From: Qipengyuania aquimaris
GTDB taxonomy: Bacteria > Pseudomonadota > Alphaproteobacteria > Sphingomonadales > Sphingomonadaceae
Reading direction: 5' to 3'
NCBI RefSeq assembly: GCF_009827445.1
Contig: NZ_WTYI01000001.1
Coordinates: 248,001 to 312,000, forward strand
Length of the DNA: 64,000 nucleotides
The notes beneath the pieces were generated by a model that saw only the letters and a program-made list of their open reading frames with translations, was not told the DNA's origin and did not search any database. The position numbers and the translations under genes were made by a program. Of the stretch, positions 18,308 through 26,464 are shown piece by piece (positions within the stretch are counted from its first letter, which is position 1; every line of letters starts with the position of its first letter).

Positions 18308-18410
18308 CTAATCGTTTTTCCCGCCGATGGCGAGTATTGGTGGCCCCTAGGCTGGGCGCCGTGCCGAATTGTCTTTGCGCCGCGCCGCTTTCGCACCTAC
18401 TCGGGCGCTC

Positions 18411-18680
18411 ATGCAGTTCGACGATCTCATGCGCCGCTATTTCGCCACCCCGGATCTGACCGAAGTAACTCCGGCAGGTTTGGAGGCGGGCATAGAACGC
18501 TGCCGCGTGGACCTCGGCCTCGAAACAGACCCAGGCAAGCGCTTTGCCCTCTGGTCGCTGCTCTTCATGCTCGGCGCGGCGCCCGATCTCGACGTGGCAT
18601 TCGAAAACGATGACGAGCGCGAAGCCGCCCGCAACTTCATGGACCTGATGGCCGCAAGCGAGGCTGGAGGCGAGGGCTAA
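18411..18680 (+). CDS. Small acidic protein of unknown function
   Basis: An 89-residue, helix-rich, acidic protein (MQFDDLMRRYFATPDL...). It contains no membrane segment, cysteine motif or known domain that I can see. The pattern suggests a compact four-helix protein, with codon use like its neighbours. It is divergent from obgE and ends 10 bases before the 3' end of the convergent tRNA-Thr gene. It is probably real because third positions are GC-rich and no overlapping gene competes. Confidence 0.6.
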   Translation: MQFDDLMRRYFATPDLTEVTPAGLEAGIERCRVDLGLETDPGKRFALWSLLFMLGAAPDLDVAFENDDEREAARNFMDLMAASEAGGEG

Positions 18681-18690
18681 AGGGGGCGGG

Positions 18691-18766
<76 letters not shown>

Positions 18767-18795
18767 CTGTTCACCCAACGACGCGCGCCTTTGGG

Positions 18796-19677
18796 CTAAA
18801 ATGCGCCGAAGGTCCAGCCCTCTGTGCGTGCAATTTCATCGGTAAGCCCTGGCGGCGCCCAGCGTTCCCGTTCGCCGGCCACTTTGCGCAGCCATGCGGC
18901 CGTTAGCAGCGCGTCGGAAGCGTGGTCGTCGATTGCTCCGCTGCCGGATACCGCAGGCGACTCGAGGACGGTGAGCGCAGCATTTAGGTCCTCGATCGTG
19001 CGCATCTTTGCGCGCCCTGCGCTGCGGCCTGCCTCCAGCGCGGCCAGGCTGGTATAGATCTCGACCAGAGCCGAACCGGAAGGGGGCAGCGGGTCGACCG
19101 GCCATACGGGCAGGCGACCGCGCAGCTGGTGCAGCATCCGCATGCCGGTGAGGCTGGACTTGCCGACCTGCGCCGCGCCGACGAGGTTGAAGTTGGAATA
19201 GGGTTTGCAGCCCATGCTGGCCTGCACCTGCTCGGTCACGCGAAACCGCCCGCGCCGGTGGTCGGCATTGTCGCAGAAGAAGTGTGCGCCGGTATCGGTG
19301 CCATCGCGGAAATAGGGACGGTAGGACGGGTGATCGACAAAGGCCTGTGCGCCGAGGTTTGCTTCATGCGAGCAGATGTCGTCGATCAGCGCCCACAGGG
19401 AAGGCGCGTGCGGCAGGAGCACGTCGTTCGCAGGAAAAAACGCGCCGCAATCTGCATGGGGGAGGGAGATGCCCAGATCGACCCCGACCAGGGTATCGTC
19501 CGGCAGATCGTCGCGCAGAATGGCGAGCACGTCTTCGCGGCCCCAGCCTTTTCCGCGTTCGACGAGGACGGGCGGGCCGCCTCCGACATCGGCGATCGCG
19601 ACGGCAATGCCTTTCTGCTTCGCCCCTTTCGCCCCCGACCAGTCGATCGCCACGAAATGGCCGAAGCGGTCAGTCAC
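18796..19677 (-). CDS. DUF429-like protein with RNase H-type fold
   Basis: The 293-residue protein opens with GHFVAIDWSGAKGAKQKG, an acidic first strand and glycine turn like those of ribonuclease H/actin-like folds and DUF429 proteins. A second strand, LVGVDLGISLP, follows near 63, and an acidic helix GAIDDHASDALLTAAWL lies near 250. This three-acid layout suggests metal binding, but nuclease activity is inference. It overlaps the rarA stop by eight bases, so it is probably translated from the rarA-led minus-strand unit. Confidence 0.65.
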   Translation of the reverse strand: MTDRFGHFVAIDWSGAKGAKQKGIAVAIADVGGGPPVLVERGKGWGREDVLAILRDDLPDDTLVGVDLGISLPHADCGAFFPANDVLLPHAPSLWALIDDICSHEANLGAQAFVDHPSYRPYFRDGTDTGAHFFCDNADHRRGRFRVTEQVQASMGCKPYSNFNLVGAAQVGKSSLTGMRMLHQLRGRLPVWPVDPLPPSGSALVEIYTSLAALEAGRSAGRAKMRTIEDLNAALTVLESPAVSGSGAIDDHASDALLTAAWLRKVAGERERWAPPGLTDEIARTEGWTFGAF

Positions 19678-20986
19678 GTTCGCGCCTTAGCTTGTCCCAA
19701 TAGTCCAGACGCTTCTTCACCTCGCGCTCAAACCCGCGCTCTACTGGCTGGTAATAGCTCTGCGGCTCCATTTCGTCGGGCCAGTAATTGTCGCCCGAGA
19801 AGCCGTCTTCGGCGTCGTGGTCATAGCTGTAGCCCGAACCATAGCCGATATCCTTCATCAGCTTGGTGGGCGCGTTGAGGATGTTCTGCGGCGGCATGAG
19901 GCTGCCGGTTTCCTTCGCGCTCTTGAACGAGGATTTCTGCGCCTTGTAGACCGCATTCGATTTGGGCGCGGTGGCGAGATAGGTGCACGCCTGGACGAAG
20001 GCCAGTTCGCCCTCCGGACTGCCGAGGAATTCGTAGGCGTCCTTCGCCGCCATGCACTGCACCAGCGCCTGCGGGTCGGCCATGCCGATGTCTTCCACGG
20101 CCATTCGTACCAGCCTGCGGGCAAGGAAACGCGGTTCTTCACCGGCAGTGAGCATGCGCGCAAGGTAATAGAGGCTCGCCTGCACGTCGCTGCCGCGCAC
20201 GGCCTTGTGAAGCGCGGAAATGAGATTGTAATGGCCTTCGCGGTCCTTGTCGTAGACCGCGACGCGCCGCTGGAGGAACTTACCGAGCGCCGCGGGATCG
20301 AGAGGATCCTCGATCTTCGCATTGTAGAGCGTTTCCGCCTGGTTGAGCAGGAAGCGTCCGTCGCCATCGGCGCTCGCCACCAGTGCATCGCGCGCTTCGG
20401 CCGTGAGGGGCAGGGGGCCTTCCAGTTCCTCCGCCCGGTCGAGCAATTGGCCGAGCGCCTCGCGGTCGAGGCGCTGGAGGATCAATACCTGCGCGCGGCT
20501 CAGCAGTGCGGCGTTGAGCGCGAAGCTGGGGTTTTCCGTCGTGGCGCCCACCAGCGTCACCGTGCCGCGTTCGACGAAGGGGAGGAAGCCGTCCTGCTGG
20601 GCGCGGTTGAAGCGGTGGATCTCGTCCACGAACAGCAGCGTGCGCTGGCCTGCCTGCGCAGCCTTGTCTGCGGCGGCGAAGGCTTTCTTGAGGTCGGCCA
20701 CGCCAGAAAACACTGCACTGACGCTTTCGAAGCGCATGCCCACGCTGTCGGCCAGCAAGCGCGCGATGGTCGTCTTGCCAGTGCCTGGCGGCCCCCACAG
20801 GATCATGCTGGAAAGGCGCCCTGCGGCCACCATGCGGCCGATCGCGCCTTCGGGCCCGGTCAGGTGATCCTGCCCGATAACCTCTGCAAGCGAATTGGGA
20901 CGCAGCCGGTCGGCGAGCGGCGCATCTTCGCGCACGCTCTCGGTCGCGGGCCTCTGGGGGAGATCTTCGGGAAACAGGTCGGCCAT
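19670..20986 (-). CDS. rarA: Replication-associated recombination protein A (MgsA/RarA AAA+ ATPase)
   Basis: The 438-residue clamp-loader-like AAA+ ATPase acts at stalled replication forks. It has Walker A WGPPGTGKTTIAR near 56, Walker B LLFVDEIHRFNRAQQD near 107, sensor 1 GATTENPSF near 133, and the C-terminal tetramerisation domain. A characteristic near-C-terminal region reads KLMKDIGYGSGYSYDHD. Start MADLFPEDLP at 20986 is preferred over an upstream ATG (21007). It is divergent from padR across about 100 bases. Confidence 0.95.
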   Translation of the reverse strand: MADLFPEDLPQRPATESVREDAPLADRLRPNSLAEVIGQDHLTGPEGAIGRMVAAGRLSSMILWGPPGTGKTTIARLLADSVGMRFESVSAVFSGVADLKKAFAAADKAAQAGQRTLLFVDEIHRFNRAQQDGFLPFVERGTVTLVGATTENPSFALNAALLSRAQVLILQRLDREALGQLLDRAEELEGPLPLTAEARDALVASADGDGRFLLNQAETLYNAKIEDPLDPAALGKFLQRRVAVYDKDREGHYNLISALHKAVRGSDVQASLYYLARMLTAGEEPRFLARRLVRMAVEDIGMADPQALVQCMAAKDAYEFLGSPEGELAFVQACTYLATAPKSNAVYKAQKSSFKSAKETGSLMPPQNILNAPTKLMKDIGYGSGYSYDHDAEDGFSGDNYWPDEMEPQSYYQPVERGFEREVKKRLDYWDKLRRERD

Positions 20987-21047
20987 TGATCGGATCACAT
21001 AGTGCATTCGCCGACAAATTGCAGGGGGCGCTTGCGCTCGCGCATTT

Positions 21048-21077
21048 AAGATATATCTTAGAAATATCGAAGATATA
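21048..21077. promoter_or_regulatory. AT-rich dyad upstream of padR, probable PadR operator
   Basis: TATATCTT at 21052-21059 is inverted as AAGATATA at 21070-21077 around a near-symmetric centre, giving a 26-base imperfect palindrome. A second 12-base perfect palindrome, AAGATATATCTT, covers 21048-21059. The AT-rich block stands out in a GC-rich region and ends 10 bases before the padR start. PadR repressors commonly autoregulate, so this is the likely binding site. It could also affect rarA on the other strand. Confidence 0.7.
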
Positions 21078-21087
21078 GGACTAAGCG

Positions 21088-21735
21088 ATGCACAAGGCTC
21101 ATAAATGGCGCAAGATGCGCAAGCTCGGAAAAATGCCCTACGCGGCGATGATGGCCGGTGGCTGGGACGATGCCTTCGGGCGTGACGGTCCCTTTGGACC
21201 CGGAGGACCGTTCGGCCCGGGCGGTCCGTTCGGCCCCGGCGGACCCTTCGGAAAGGGCGGTGGCGGTCGCCGTCGTCGCCGGATGTTCGGCTCGGGTGAA
21301 CTACGCCTCGTCCTGCTCAAGCTGCTCGCCGATGAAGCGCGCCATGGGTACGAACTGATCAAGGCGGTCGAGGACCTGACCGGCGGCAGCTATGCGCCCA
21401 GCCCGGGTACGGTCTACCCCACTCTTTCGCTGCTCGAGGACGAGGGCGCGATCGTGCCTGCCAAGGGCGACGAGACCCGCAAGGCTTTCGAGGCTAGCGA
21501 CGCCGGACGTGAAGAGCTGGAAGAGCGCGCCGAAGAGGTCGAAGCGCTGTTCGACCGGCTTGCCGGGCATGGCGAACGCCGCCGTGCCTATGCGACGCCG
21601 GAGATGTTCCGTGCGGTCGGCAACCTTGCCACCGTGCTCAAGAACCGCGCTCGCTCGGGCAAGCTCGATGACGACACGATCCGCGAAATCGTCGACCTGG
21701 TGGACGAATTGGCGAAGAAGATCGAACGGCTCTGA
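21088..21735 (+). CDS. PadR family transcriptional regulator
   Basis: The 215-residue protein has a basic N-terminus, four GPFGPG-type repeats (about residues 34-55), a poly-Arg stretch, and then the PadR winged helix (about 70-150). That part shows LRLVLLKLLADEARHGYELIKAVEDLTGG and the wing YAPSPGTVYPTLSLLEDEGAI. A C-terminal helical dimerisation arm follows. PadR proteins are mostly repressors that respond to small molecules. The upstream dyad suggests self-control; the adjacent membrane-protein gene (21810) may be a target. The Gly/Pro/Phe repeat region is not part of the fold. Confidence 0.9.
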   Translation: MHKAHKWRKMRKLGKMPYAAMMAGGWDDAFGRDGPFGPGGPFGPGGPFGPGGPFGKGGGGRRRRRMFGSGELRLVLLKLLADEARHGYELIKAVEDLTGGSYAPSPGTVYPTLSLLEDEGAIVPAKGDETRKAFEASDAGREELEERAEEVEALFDRLAGHGERRRAYATPEMFRAVGNLATVLKNRARSGKLDDDTIREIVDLVDELAKKIERL

Positions 21736-21809
21736 TCTGCCTCAATCTTGCGTCTTGCGGCCCCGACGCTAGTCTGGTGGCCGAGGGACGCGAGAGGGAG
21801 AATTATTAG

Positions 21810-22247
21810 ATGGATAGTGCGACAAAGGCACCCTGGCACCTATGGGTGGTCGGGATCGTGACGCTGTTGTGGAACGGCTTCGGCGCGAACGATTACACGC
21901 AGACGCAGCTGCGCAACATGGATTACCTCAATTCCATGGGGTACCCGCAGGCGGGCATCGATTATCTCGACCAGTTTCCTGCCTGGGCGGAAGCCGGTTG
22001 GGCACTGGGCGTATGGGGCGCCGTGATGGGATCGGTCCTGCTCCTGCTGCGCAGCCGCTTCGCCGTTTGGTCCTTCGTTATCTCGCTCATCGGGATTGCG
22101 CTGACGACGGTCTATGAAGCGGGGGCGGACATGCCTGCCGAACTGGCTGAAATGCAGCCCGGCTGGTTCCCGATCCTGTTGTGGGGCCTTGCCATCTTCC
22201 AGCTCTGGTATGCCTGGTCGATGAAGAAGAAGGGTGTCCTTCGCTGA
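21810..22247 (+). CDS. Four-span membrane protein of unknown function
   Basis: The 145-residue protein has hydrophobic segments near 10-26, 64-84, 88-108 and 120-138, with conserved-looking aromatic residues (PWHLWVVGIVTLLWNGFG). The amphipathic loop between spans 1 and 2 carries DYTQTQLRNMDYL. It resembles small uncharacterised membrane proteins of marine alphaproteobacteria, but I know no function. GAGGGAGAA precedes the start by about eight bases. It sits 74 bases after padR and may be co-regulated. Confidence 0.7.
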   Translation: MDSATKAPWHLWVVGIVTLLWNGFGANDYTQTQLRNMDYLNSMGYPQAGIDYLDQFPAWAEAGWALGVWGAVMGSVLLLLRSRFAVWSFVISLIGIALTTVYEAGADMPAELAEMQPGWFPILLWGLAIFQLWYAWSMKKKGVLR

Positions 22248-22259
22248 GGCGAAACCCGT

Positions 22260-23429
22260 TCAGGCGGCTGTGCGGGAGGCGTGCAGCCGCAGATAGGTAT
22301 CCACCACCGCCTGGTTGATCGCGTCCCATGAATAGGCGCGCGCGGCTTTCTCGCCGTTCGCGCCGTGGGCAAGCCGCAGGGCATCGTCGGTGCAATAGGG
22401 CGCCAGTGCTTCGGCGCAGCCTTTCGAGAAGGCATCGTCCTTGCTCGGCGGGACCAGCTGGCCGGTTTCGCCCGGCGTGACGAGGCTGGCGGCCCCGGTC
22501 GCCCCGGCGGCGACCACTGGCAGTCCGCAGGCCATCGCTTCCAGCGTCACGTTGCCGAAAGTCTCGGTGATGGAGGGATTGAAGAAGATGTCCCCGCTCG
22601 CCAGCGCGCGACCAAGGTCCTTGCCCGTCTGGAAGCCCACGAAGGTGCCGCCGGGCAGGGCCTTCTCGAACCAGCCGCGTGCCGGACCGTCACCGATGAC
22701 CAGCACCTTGTGCGGCACCTGCATCCGCCGCAATTCGACGATGGTGTCGGCAAAGACGTCGAGACCCTTTTCCATGACCAGCCGGCCCAGGAAGACGATA
22801 GCCACATCGTCGTCCGCAAGGCCGTTGGCGCGGCGCCATTCCATGTCGCGGCTGGAGGGATCAAAAATCTCGCGGTCGACCCCGCGCGACCAGATGGAGA
22901 TGTCCTCGTGCATCTCCTGCGCTTTCAGTTCGGCTATCTGGCTTTCCGACGGCGCGACCAGCGCGTCGCAGCGATTATAGAACCGCCGCAGGCCCGCCTC
23001 GACGACAGGTTCGAGGAAACCGAGGCCGTAATAGCGCGGATAGGTTTCGAACCGCGTGTGCACGCTGGCGAGCACCGGGATGTCCTGCGCCCGGGCCCAT
23101 TTGAGCGCCTTGTGCGCCGACGGATCTGGTGAGGAAAGGTGCATGACATTGGGCGCGAAGCGTTCAAGATCGGCCTCGACCTTGCTGCCGAGCCGCAAGG
23201 GCAGGCGATATTCGCCGCGGCCCTTCACCGGCATGCGCACGTTGGGCACGTTCACGAGATCGCCCGTCGCTTCGAAATCAGGATTGTCGACCACGGGCGA
23301 ATAGACACGCAGCTTTGCGCCCTGCCTGAGCAGGTAGTCGGCCAGCCGGTTGAGCGCCTGGTTCGCCCCGTCGCGGGTGTAGTTGTAGTTCCCGCTGAAC
23401 AGCGCGATGCGTAGATCCGTAACGTCCAT
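22260..23429 (-). CDS. Glycosyltransferase family 4 (GT-B fold)
   Basis: The 389-residue protein starts MDVTDLRIALFSGNYNYTRDG with the GT4 N-terminal glycine loop. The C-terminal domain has GDGPARGWFEKAL and the E-x7-E type signature ITETFGNVTLEAMACGLP. It resembles alpha-mannosyl or sulfoquinovosyl transferases (SqdX/MgtA-like), probably acting on a lipid acceptor at the inner membrane. The acceptor cannot be read from sequence. It is convergent with the small membrane protein and divergent from serC. Confidence 0.88.
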   Translation of the reverse strand: MDVTDLRIALFSGNYNYTRDGANQALNRLADYLLRQGAKLRVYSPVVDNPDFEATGDLVNVPNVRMPVKGRGEYRLPLRLGSKVEADLERFAPNVMHLSSPDPSAHKALKWARAQDIPVLASVHTRFETYPRYYGLGFLEPVVEAGLRRFYNRCDALVAPSESQIAELKAQEMHEDISIWSRGVDREIFDPSSRDMEWRRANGLADDDVAIVFLGRLVMEKGLDVFADTIVELRRMQVPHKVLVIGDGPARGWFEKALPGGTFVGFQTGKDLGRALASGDIFFNPSITETFGNVTLEAMACGLPVVAAGATGAASLVTPGETGQLVPPSKDDAFSKGCAEALAPYCTDDALRLAHGANGEKAARAYSWDAINQAVVDTYLRLHASRTAA

Positions 23430-23554
23430 CAAGGCGGGCTTTAGGCAAGTGGAACGATTTTGGCGAGAGGGCGCTTCATTCAACACAGCCGCCCTTTCCC
23501 GACGCATACCTATTTCGCATTGACTCGCCGCACCGCAACATTATTGCCGCCGAT

Positions 23555-23598
23555 GGGCCACGCGGTCCCAACGCCGCGCGAGCTCTCTGCAAGGAGAG
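23555..23598 (+). promoter_or_regulatory. Structured serC leader with ribosome-binding-site hairpin
   Basis: Two adjacent stems precede serC. GGGCC (23555-23559) pairs with GGTCCC (23564-23569) with one bulge around ACGC. CTCTCT (23583-23588) pairs with GGAGAG (23593-23598) around a GCAA tetraloop. The second stem buries AAGGAG, the ribosome-binding site, six bases from the serC ATG. An RNA motif upstream of serC is known in alphaproteobacteria (the serC leader), and this fits its position. I could not compare it with the covariance model. Confidence 0.6.
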
Positions 23599-23603
23599 AA
23601 TAC

Positions 23604-24761
23604 ATGACTGCCGAACCGACGCTCAAACCCGAGCGCCCTTTCTTTTCGTCCGGACCGACTGCCAAGCACAAAGGCTGGTCCGCTTCCAACCTCAAAACCG
23701 AATCGCTCGGACGCTCGCATCGCAGCGCCCTTGGCAAGTCGCGGCTGAAATATGCCATCGACCTGTCGAAGGAGATGCTCGGCGTGCCAGAGGATTACCT
23801 CGTCGGCATCATGCCGGCATCGGACACCGGCGCGCTGGAATGCGCGATGTGGACGATGCTGCGCCCCGATCGCCCGGCCACGGTCGCGGCGTGGGAAAGT
23901 TTCGGCAACGTCTGGATCCAGGACGCGGTCAAGCAATTGAAGCTGCCCAAGCTGACCACGCTCGACGCCGATTACGGTGAAATCCCCGATCTCGCCTCGA
24001 TCCCGCAGGAAAACGACGTCGTCTTTACCTGGAACGGCACGACTTCAGGCGCGAAGATCCCGAATACCGACTGGCTGGCCGAGGGCCGCGAAGGCGTGAC
24101 CATCAACGATGCCACCAGCGCCGTTTTCGCGATGGAGATGGACTGGGCCAAGCTCGATGCCACGACCTATAGCTGGCAGAAGGTGATGGGCAGCGAAGCC
24201 CAGCACGGCATGCTGATCCTCAGCCCCAAGGCGGTAAACCGGATCGAGGAATACGATCCCCAATGGCCGCTGCCCAAGCTCTTCCGCCTCAAGAAGGGCG
24301 ACAAGATCAATCGCGGCATTTTCGAAGGCGCGACGATCAACACGCCGTCCATGCTGGCCACCGAAGATTACATCGACGCGCTCGAATGGGCGCAGGCGAT
24401 GGGCGGCCGCAAGGCGATGTTCGAACGCGCCGATGCCAATGCCAAGATCGTGCTCGACTGGATCGAATCGACCCCGTGGCTGCGCAACATGGTCTCCGAC
24501 CCTGCCAAGCGTACCAACACCGGCGTGTGCTTCGTCTTCCAGGGCGATTGGTACGACAGCCTGTCCGACGAGGATAAGGCCGGCGTTCCCAAGAAGATCG
24601 TGAAGCTCCTTGAAGACCGCGACGTCGGTTACGACTTCAACGGTTATCGCGATGCCCCGCCGTCCCTGCGCATCTGGTGCGGCGGCACGGTAGAGCAGGA
24701 AGACCTGAAGCGTCTCCTGCCGTGGATCGAGTGGGCCTACGAGCAGGTCAAGAACGGCTGA
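23604..24761 (+). CDS. serC: Phosphoserine aminotransferase
   Basis: The 385-residue PLP enzyme converts 3-phosphohydroxypyruvate and glutamate to phosphoserine. It belongs to the longer alphaproteobacterial type. The N-terminal phrase FFSSGPTAKHKGW and the Schiff-base lysine in TYSWQKVMGSEAQHG are clear, and VVFTWNGTTSG lies near 145. It is immediately followed by serA, which makes its substrate. The start is fixed by AAGGAG at 23591-23596 and by the family N-terminus. The leader hairpin probably controls its translation. Confidence 0.95.
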   Translation: MTAEPTLKPERPFFSSGPTAKHKGWSASNLKTESLGRSHRSALGKSRLKYAIDLSKEMLGVPEDYLVGIMPASDTGALECAMWTMLRPDRPATVAAWESFGNVWIQDAVKQLKLPKLTTLDADYGEIPDLASIPQENDVVFTWNGTTSGAKIPNTDWLAEGREGVTINDATSAVFAMEMDWAKLDATTYSWQKVMGSEAQHGMLILSPKAVNRIEEYDPQWPLPKLFRLKKGDKINRGIFEGATINTPSMLATEDYIDALEWAQAMGGRKAMFERADANAKIVLDWIESTPWLRNMVSDPAKRTNTGVCFVFQGDWYDSLSDEDKAGVPKKIVKLLEDRDVGYDFNGYRDAPPSLRIWCGGTVEQEDLKRLLPWIEWAYEQVKNG

Positions 24762-24768
24762 TCCGGCT

Positions 24769-24793
24769 GGCGGCCCCACGAGAACGGGCCGCC
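24769..24793 (+). terminator. Hairpin between serC and serA
   Basis: GGCGGCCC (24769-24776) pairs perfectly with GGGCCGCC (24786-24793) around a nine-base loop, directly after the serC stop. There is no T run after it, so it is more likely an mRNA-stabilising or partial attenuation element than a full terminator. Confidence 0.4.
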
Positions 24794-24852
24794 GCCTTCC
24801 CCCCTAATTACTGCCCCGTGCAAAGCCGGGAAAACGACAGGAATATTCCGTC

Positions 24853-26436
24853 ATGAGCAAACCTAAAGTCCTCATCAGCGACAAGATGGACCCGAACGCC
24901 GCGCGCATTTTCGAAGAGCGCGGCTGCGACGTCGACGTCATCACCGGTGAAACGCCCGAAGAACTGAAAGCCCGAATCGGCGAATACGATGGCCTCGCCA
25001 TCCGGTCTTCGACCAAGGTGACCAAGGAAATCCTCGACGCGGCGACCAATCTCAAGGTCATCGGCCGCGCCGGTATCGGCGTCGACAATGTCGATATCCC
25101 CTATGCCAGCGGCAAGGGCGTGGTCGTGATGAACACCCCGTTCGGCAACTCGATCACCACCGCCGAACACGCCATCGCGATGATCATGGCGCTTGCCCGC
25201 CAGATCCCGGCCGCCGATCGCCGCACGCAGGCGGGCGAATGGCCGAAGAACGATTTCATGGGCGTCGAAGTGACCGGCAAGACGCTGGGCCTCATCGGCG
25301 CAGGCAACATCGGCTCGATCGTGGCCAGCCGCGCACAGGGTCTCAAGATGAAGGTCATCGCCTTCGACCCCTTCCTGACGGAAGACCGCGCAGTCGAGAT
25401 CGGGGTCGAGAAGGTCGATCTCGACACGCTGCTCGCCCGTGCAGATTTCATCACGCTGCACACGCCGCTGACCGATGAAACCCGCAATATCCTCAGCCGG
25501 GAAAACCTCGCCAAGACCAAGAAGGGCGTGCGTATCGTCAATTGTGCGCGTGGCGGCCTTATCGACGAGGCGGCGCTGGCCGATGCGCTCGACAGCGGAC
25601 AGGTCGCAGGCGCGGCGCTGGACGTATTCCAGACCGAACCGGCCAAGGACAGCCCGCTGTTCGGCAAGCCCAATTTCATCTGCACGCCGCACCTTGGTGC
25701 CAGCACCAATGAAGCGCAGGTCAATGTCGCTTTGCAGGTGGCAGAGCAGCTCGCCGATTACCTTGTGAACGGCGGCGTCACCAACGCGCTCAACATGCCT
25801 TCGCTCAGCGCGGAAGAAGCGCCGAAGCTGCGCCCCTACATGGGCCTTGCCGAAAACCTCGGCAGCCTCGTGGGCCAGCTTGCCCACGGCAATCTCACCA
25901 AGATCAGCATCGAGCGCGAAGGCGCAGCAGCCCAGCTTTCGGGCAAGCCGATCGAAGGTGCGGTGCTGGCCGGCCTGATGCGCCAGTATTCGGACACGGT
26001 GAATATGGTCAACGCGCCCTTCCTCGCGAAGGAGCGTGGCCTCGATATCCGTTCGATCCGCCACGAAAAGGAAGGCGCCTATAACACGCTGCTGCGCGTG
26101 ACCGTGGGCACCGATAGCGGCGACCGTTCGGTTGCCGGTACGCTGTTCGGCGCCGATGCGCCGCGCCTTACCGAAATTTTCGGCGTGCGTATCGAAGCGG
26201 AGCTCGACGGGCACATGCTCTACATCGTCAACGAAGACGCACCGGGCTTCATCGGCCGTATCGGTTCGCTGCTCGGCGAAAACGGCATCAACATCGGCAC
26301 CTTCAACCTCGGCCGCCGCGAAGCGGGCGGGGAAGCGGTGCTGCTCTTGAGCGTCGACCAGCCGATCCCGCAGGACGTCGTCGACAAGGCCTGCGCGCTG
26401 GAAGGCGTGAAGACCGTAATGCCACTGGCATTCTGA
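24853..26436 (+). CDS. serA: D-3-phosphoglycerate dehydrogenase
   Basis: The 527-residue long-type enzyme oxidises 3-phosphoglycerate to phosphohydroxypyruvate with NAD, the first step of serine synthesis. It shows the NAD loop LGLIGAGNIGSIVA near 145, the catalytic Arg/Glu/His set (VNCARGGLIDEAAL near 230 and CTPHLGAST near 280), an intervening ASB domain, and a C-terminal ACT domain (from about 455: GHMLYIVNEDAPGFIGRIG) that usually senses serine. It is 91 bases after serC. Confidence 0.96.
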   Translation: MSKPKVLISDKMDPNAARIFEERGCDVDVITGETPEELKARIGEYDGLAIRSSTKVTKEILDAATNLKVIGRAGIGVDNVDIPYASGKGVVVMNTPFGNSITTAEHAIAMIMALARQIPAADRRTQAGEWPKNDFMGVEVTGKTLGLIGAGNIGSIVASRAQGLKMKVIAFDPFLTEDRAVEIGVEKVDLDTLLARADFITLHTPLTDETRNILSRENLAKTKKGVRIVNCARGGLIDEAALADALDSGQVAGAALDVFQTEPAKDSPLFGKPNFICTPHLGASTNEAQVNVALQVAEQLADYLVNGGVTNALNMPSLSAEEAPKLRPYMGLAENLGSLVGQLAHGNLTKISIEREGAAAQLSGKPIEGAVLAGLMRQYSDTVNMVNAPFLAKERGLDIRSIRHEKEGAYNTLLRVTVGTDSGDRSVAGTLFGADAPRLTEIFGVRIEAELDGHMLYIVNEDAPGFIGRIGSLLGENGINIGTFNLGRREAGGEAVLLLSVDQPIPQDVVDKACALEGVKTVMPLAF

Positions 26437-26464
26437 TGCGCGATGGGGCAGGGGCGCTGGCCGT

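Noticed and set aside
21187-21252. CRISPR-like or VNTR array
   Set aside because: The repeats are codons for GPFGPG inside padR, with no spacer structure.
24769-24793. A full rho-independent terminator between serC and serA
   Set aside because: The stem is perfect but no T tract follows, and serC-serA are expected to be co-transcribed.
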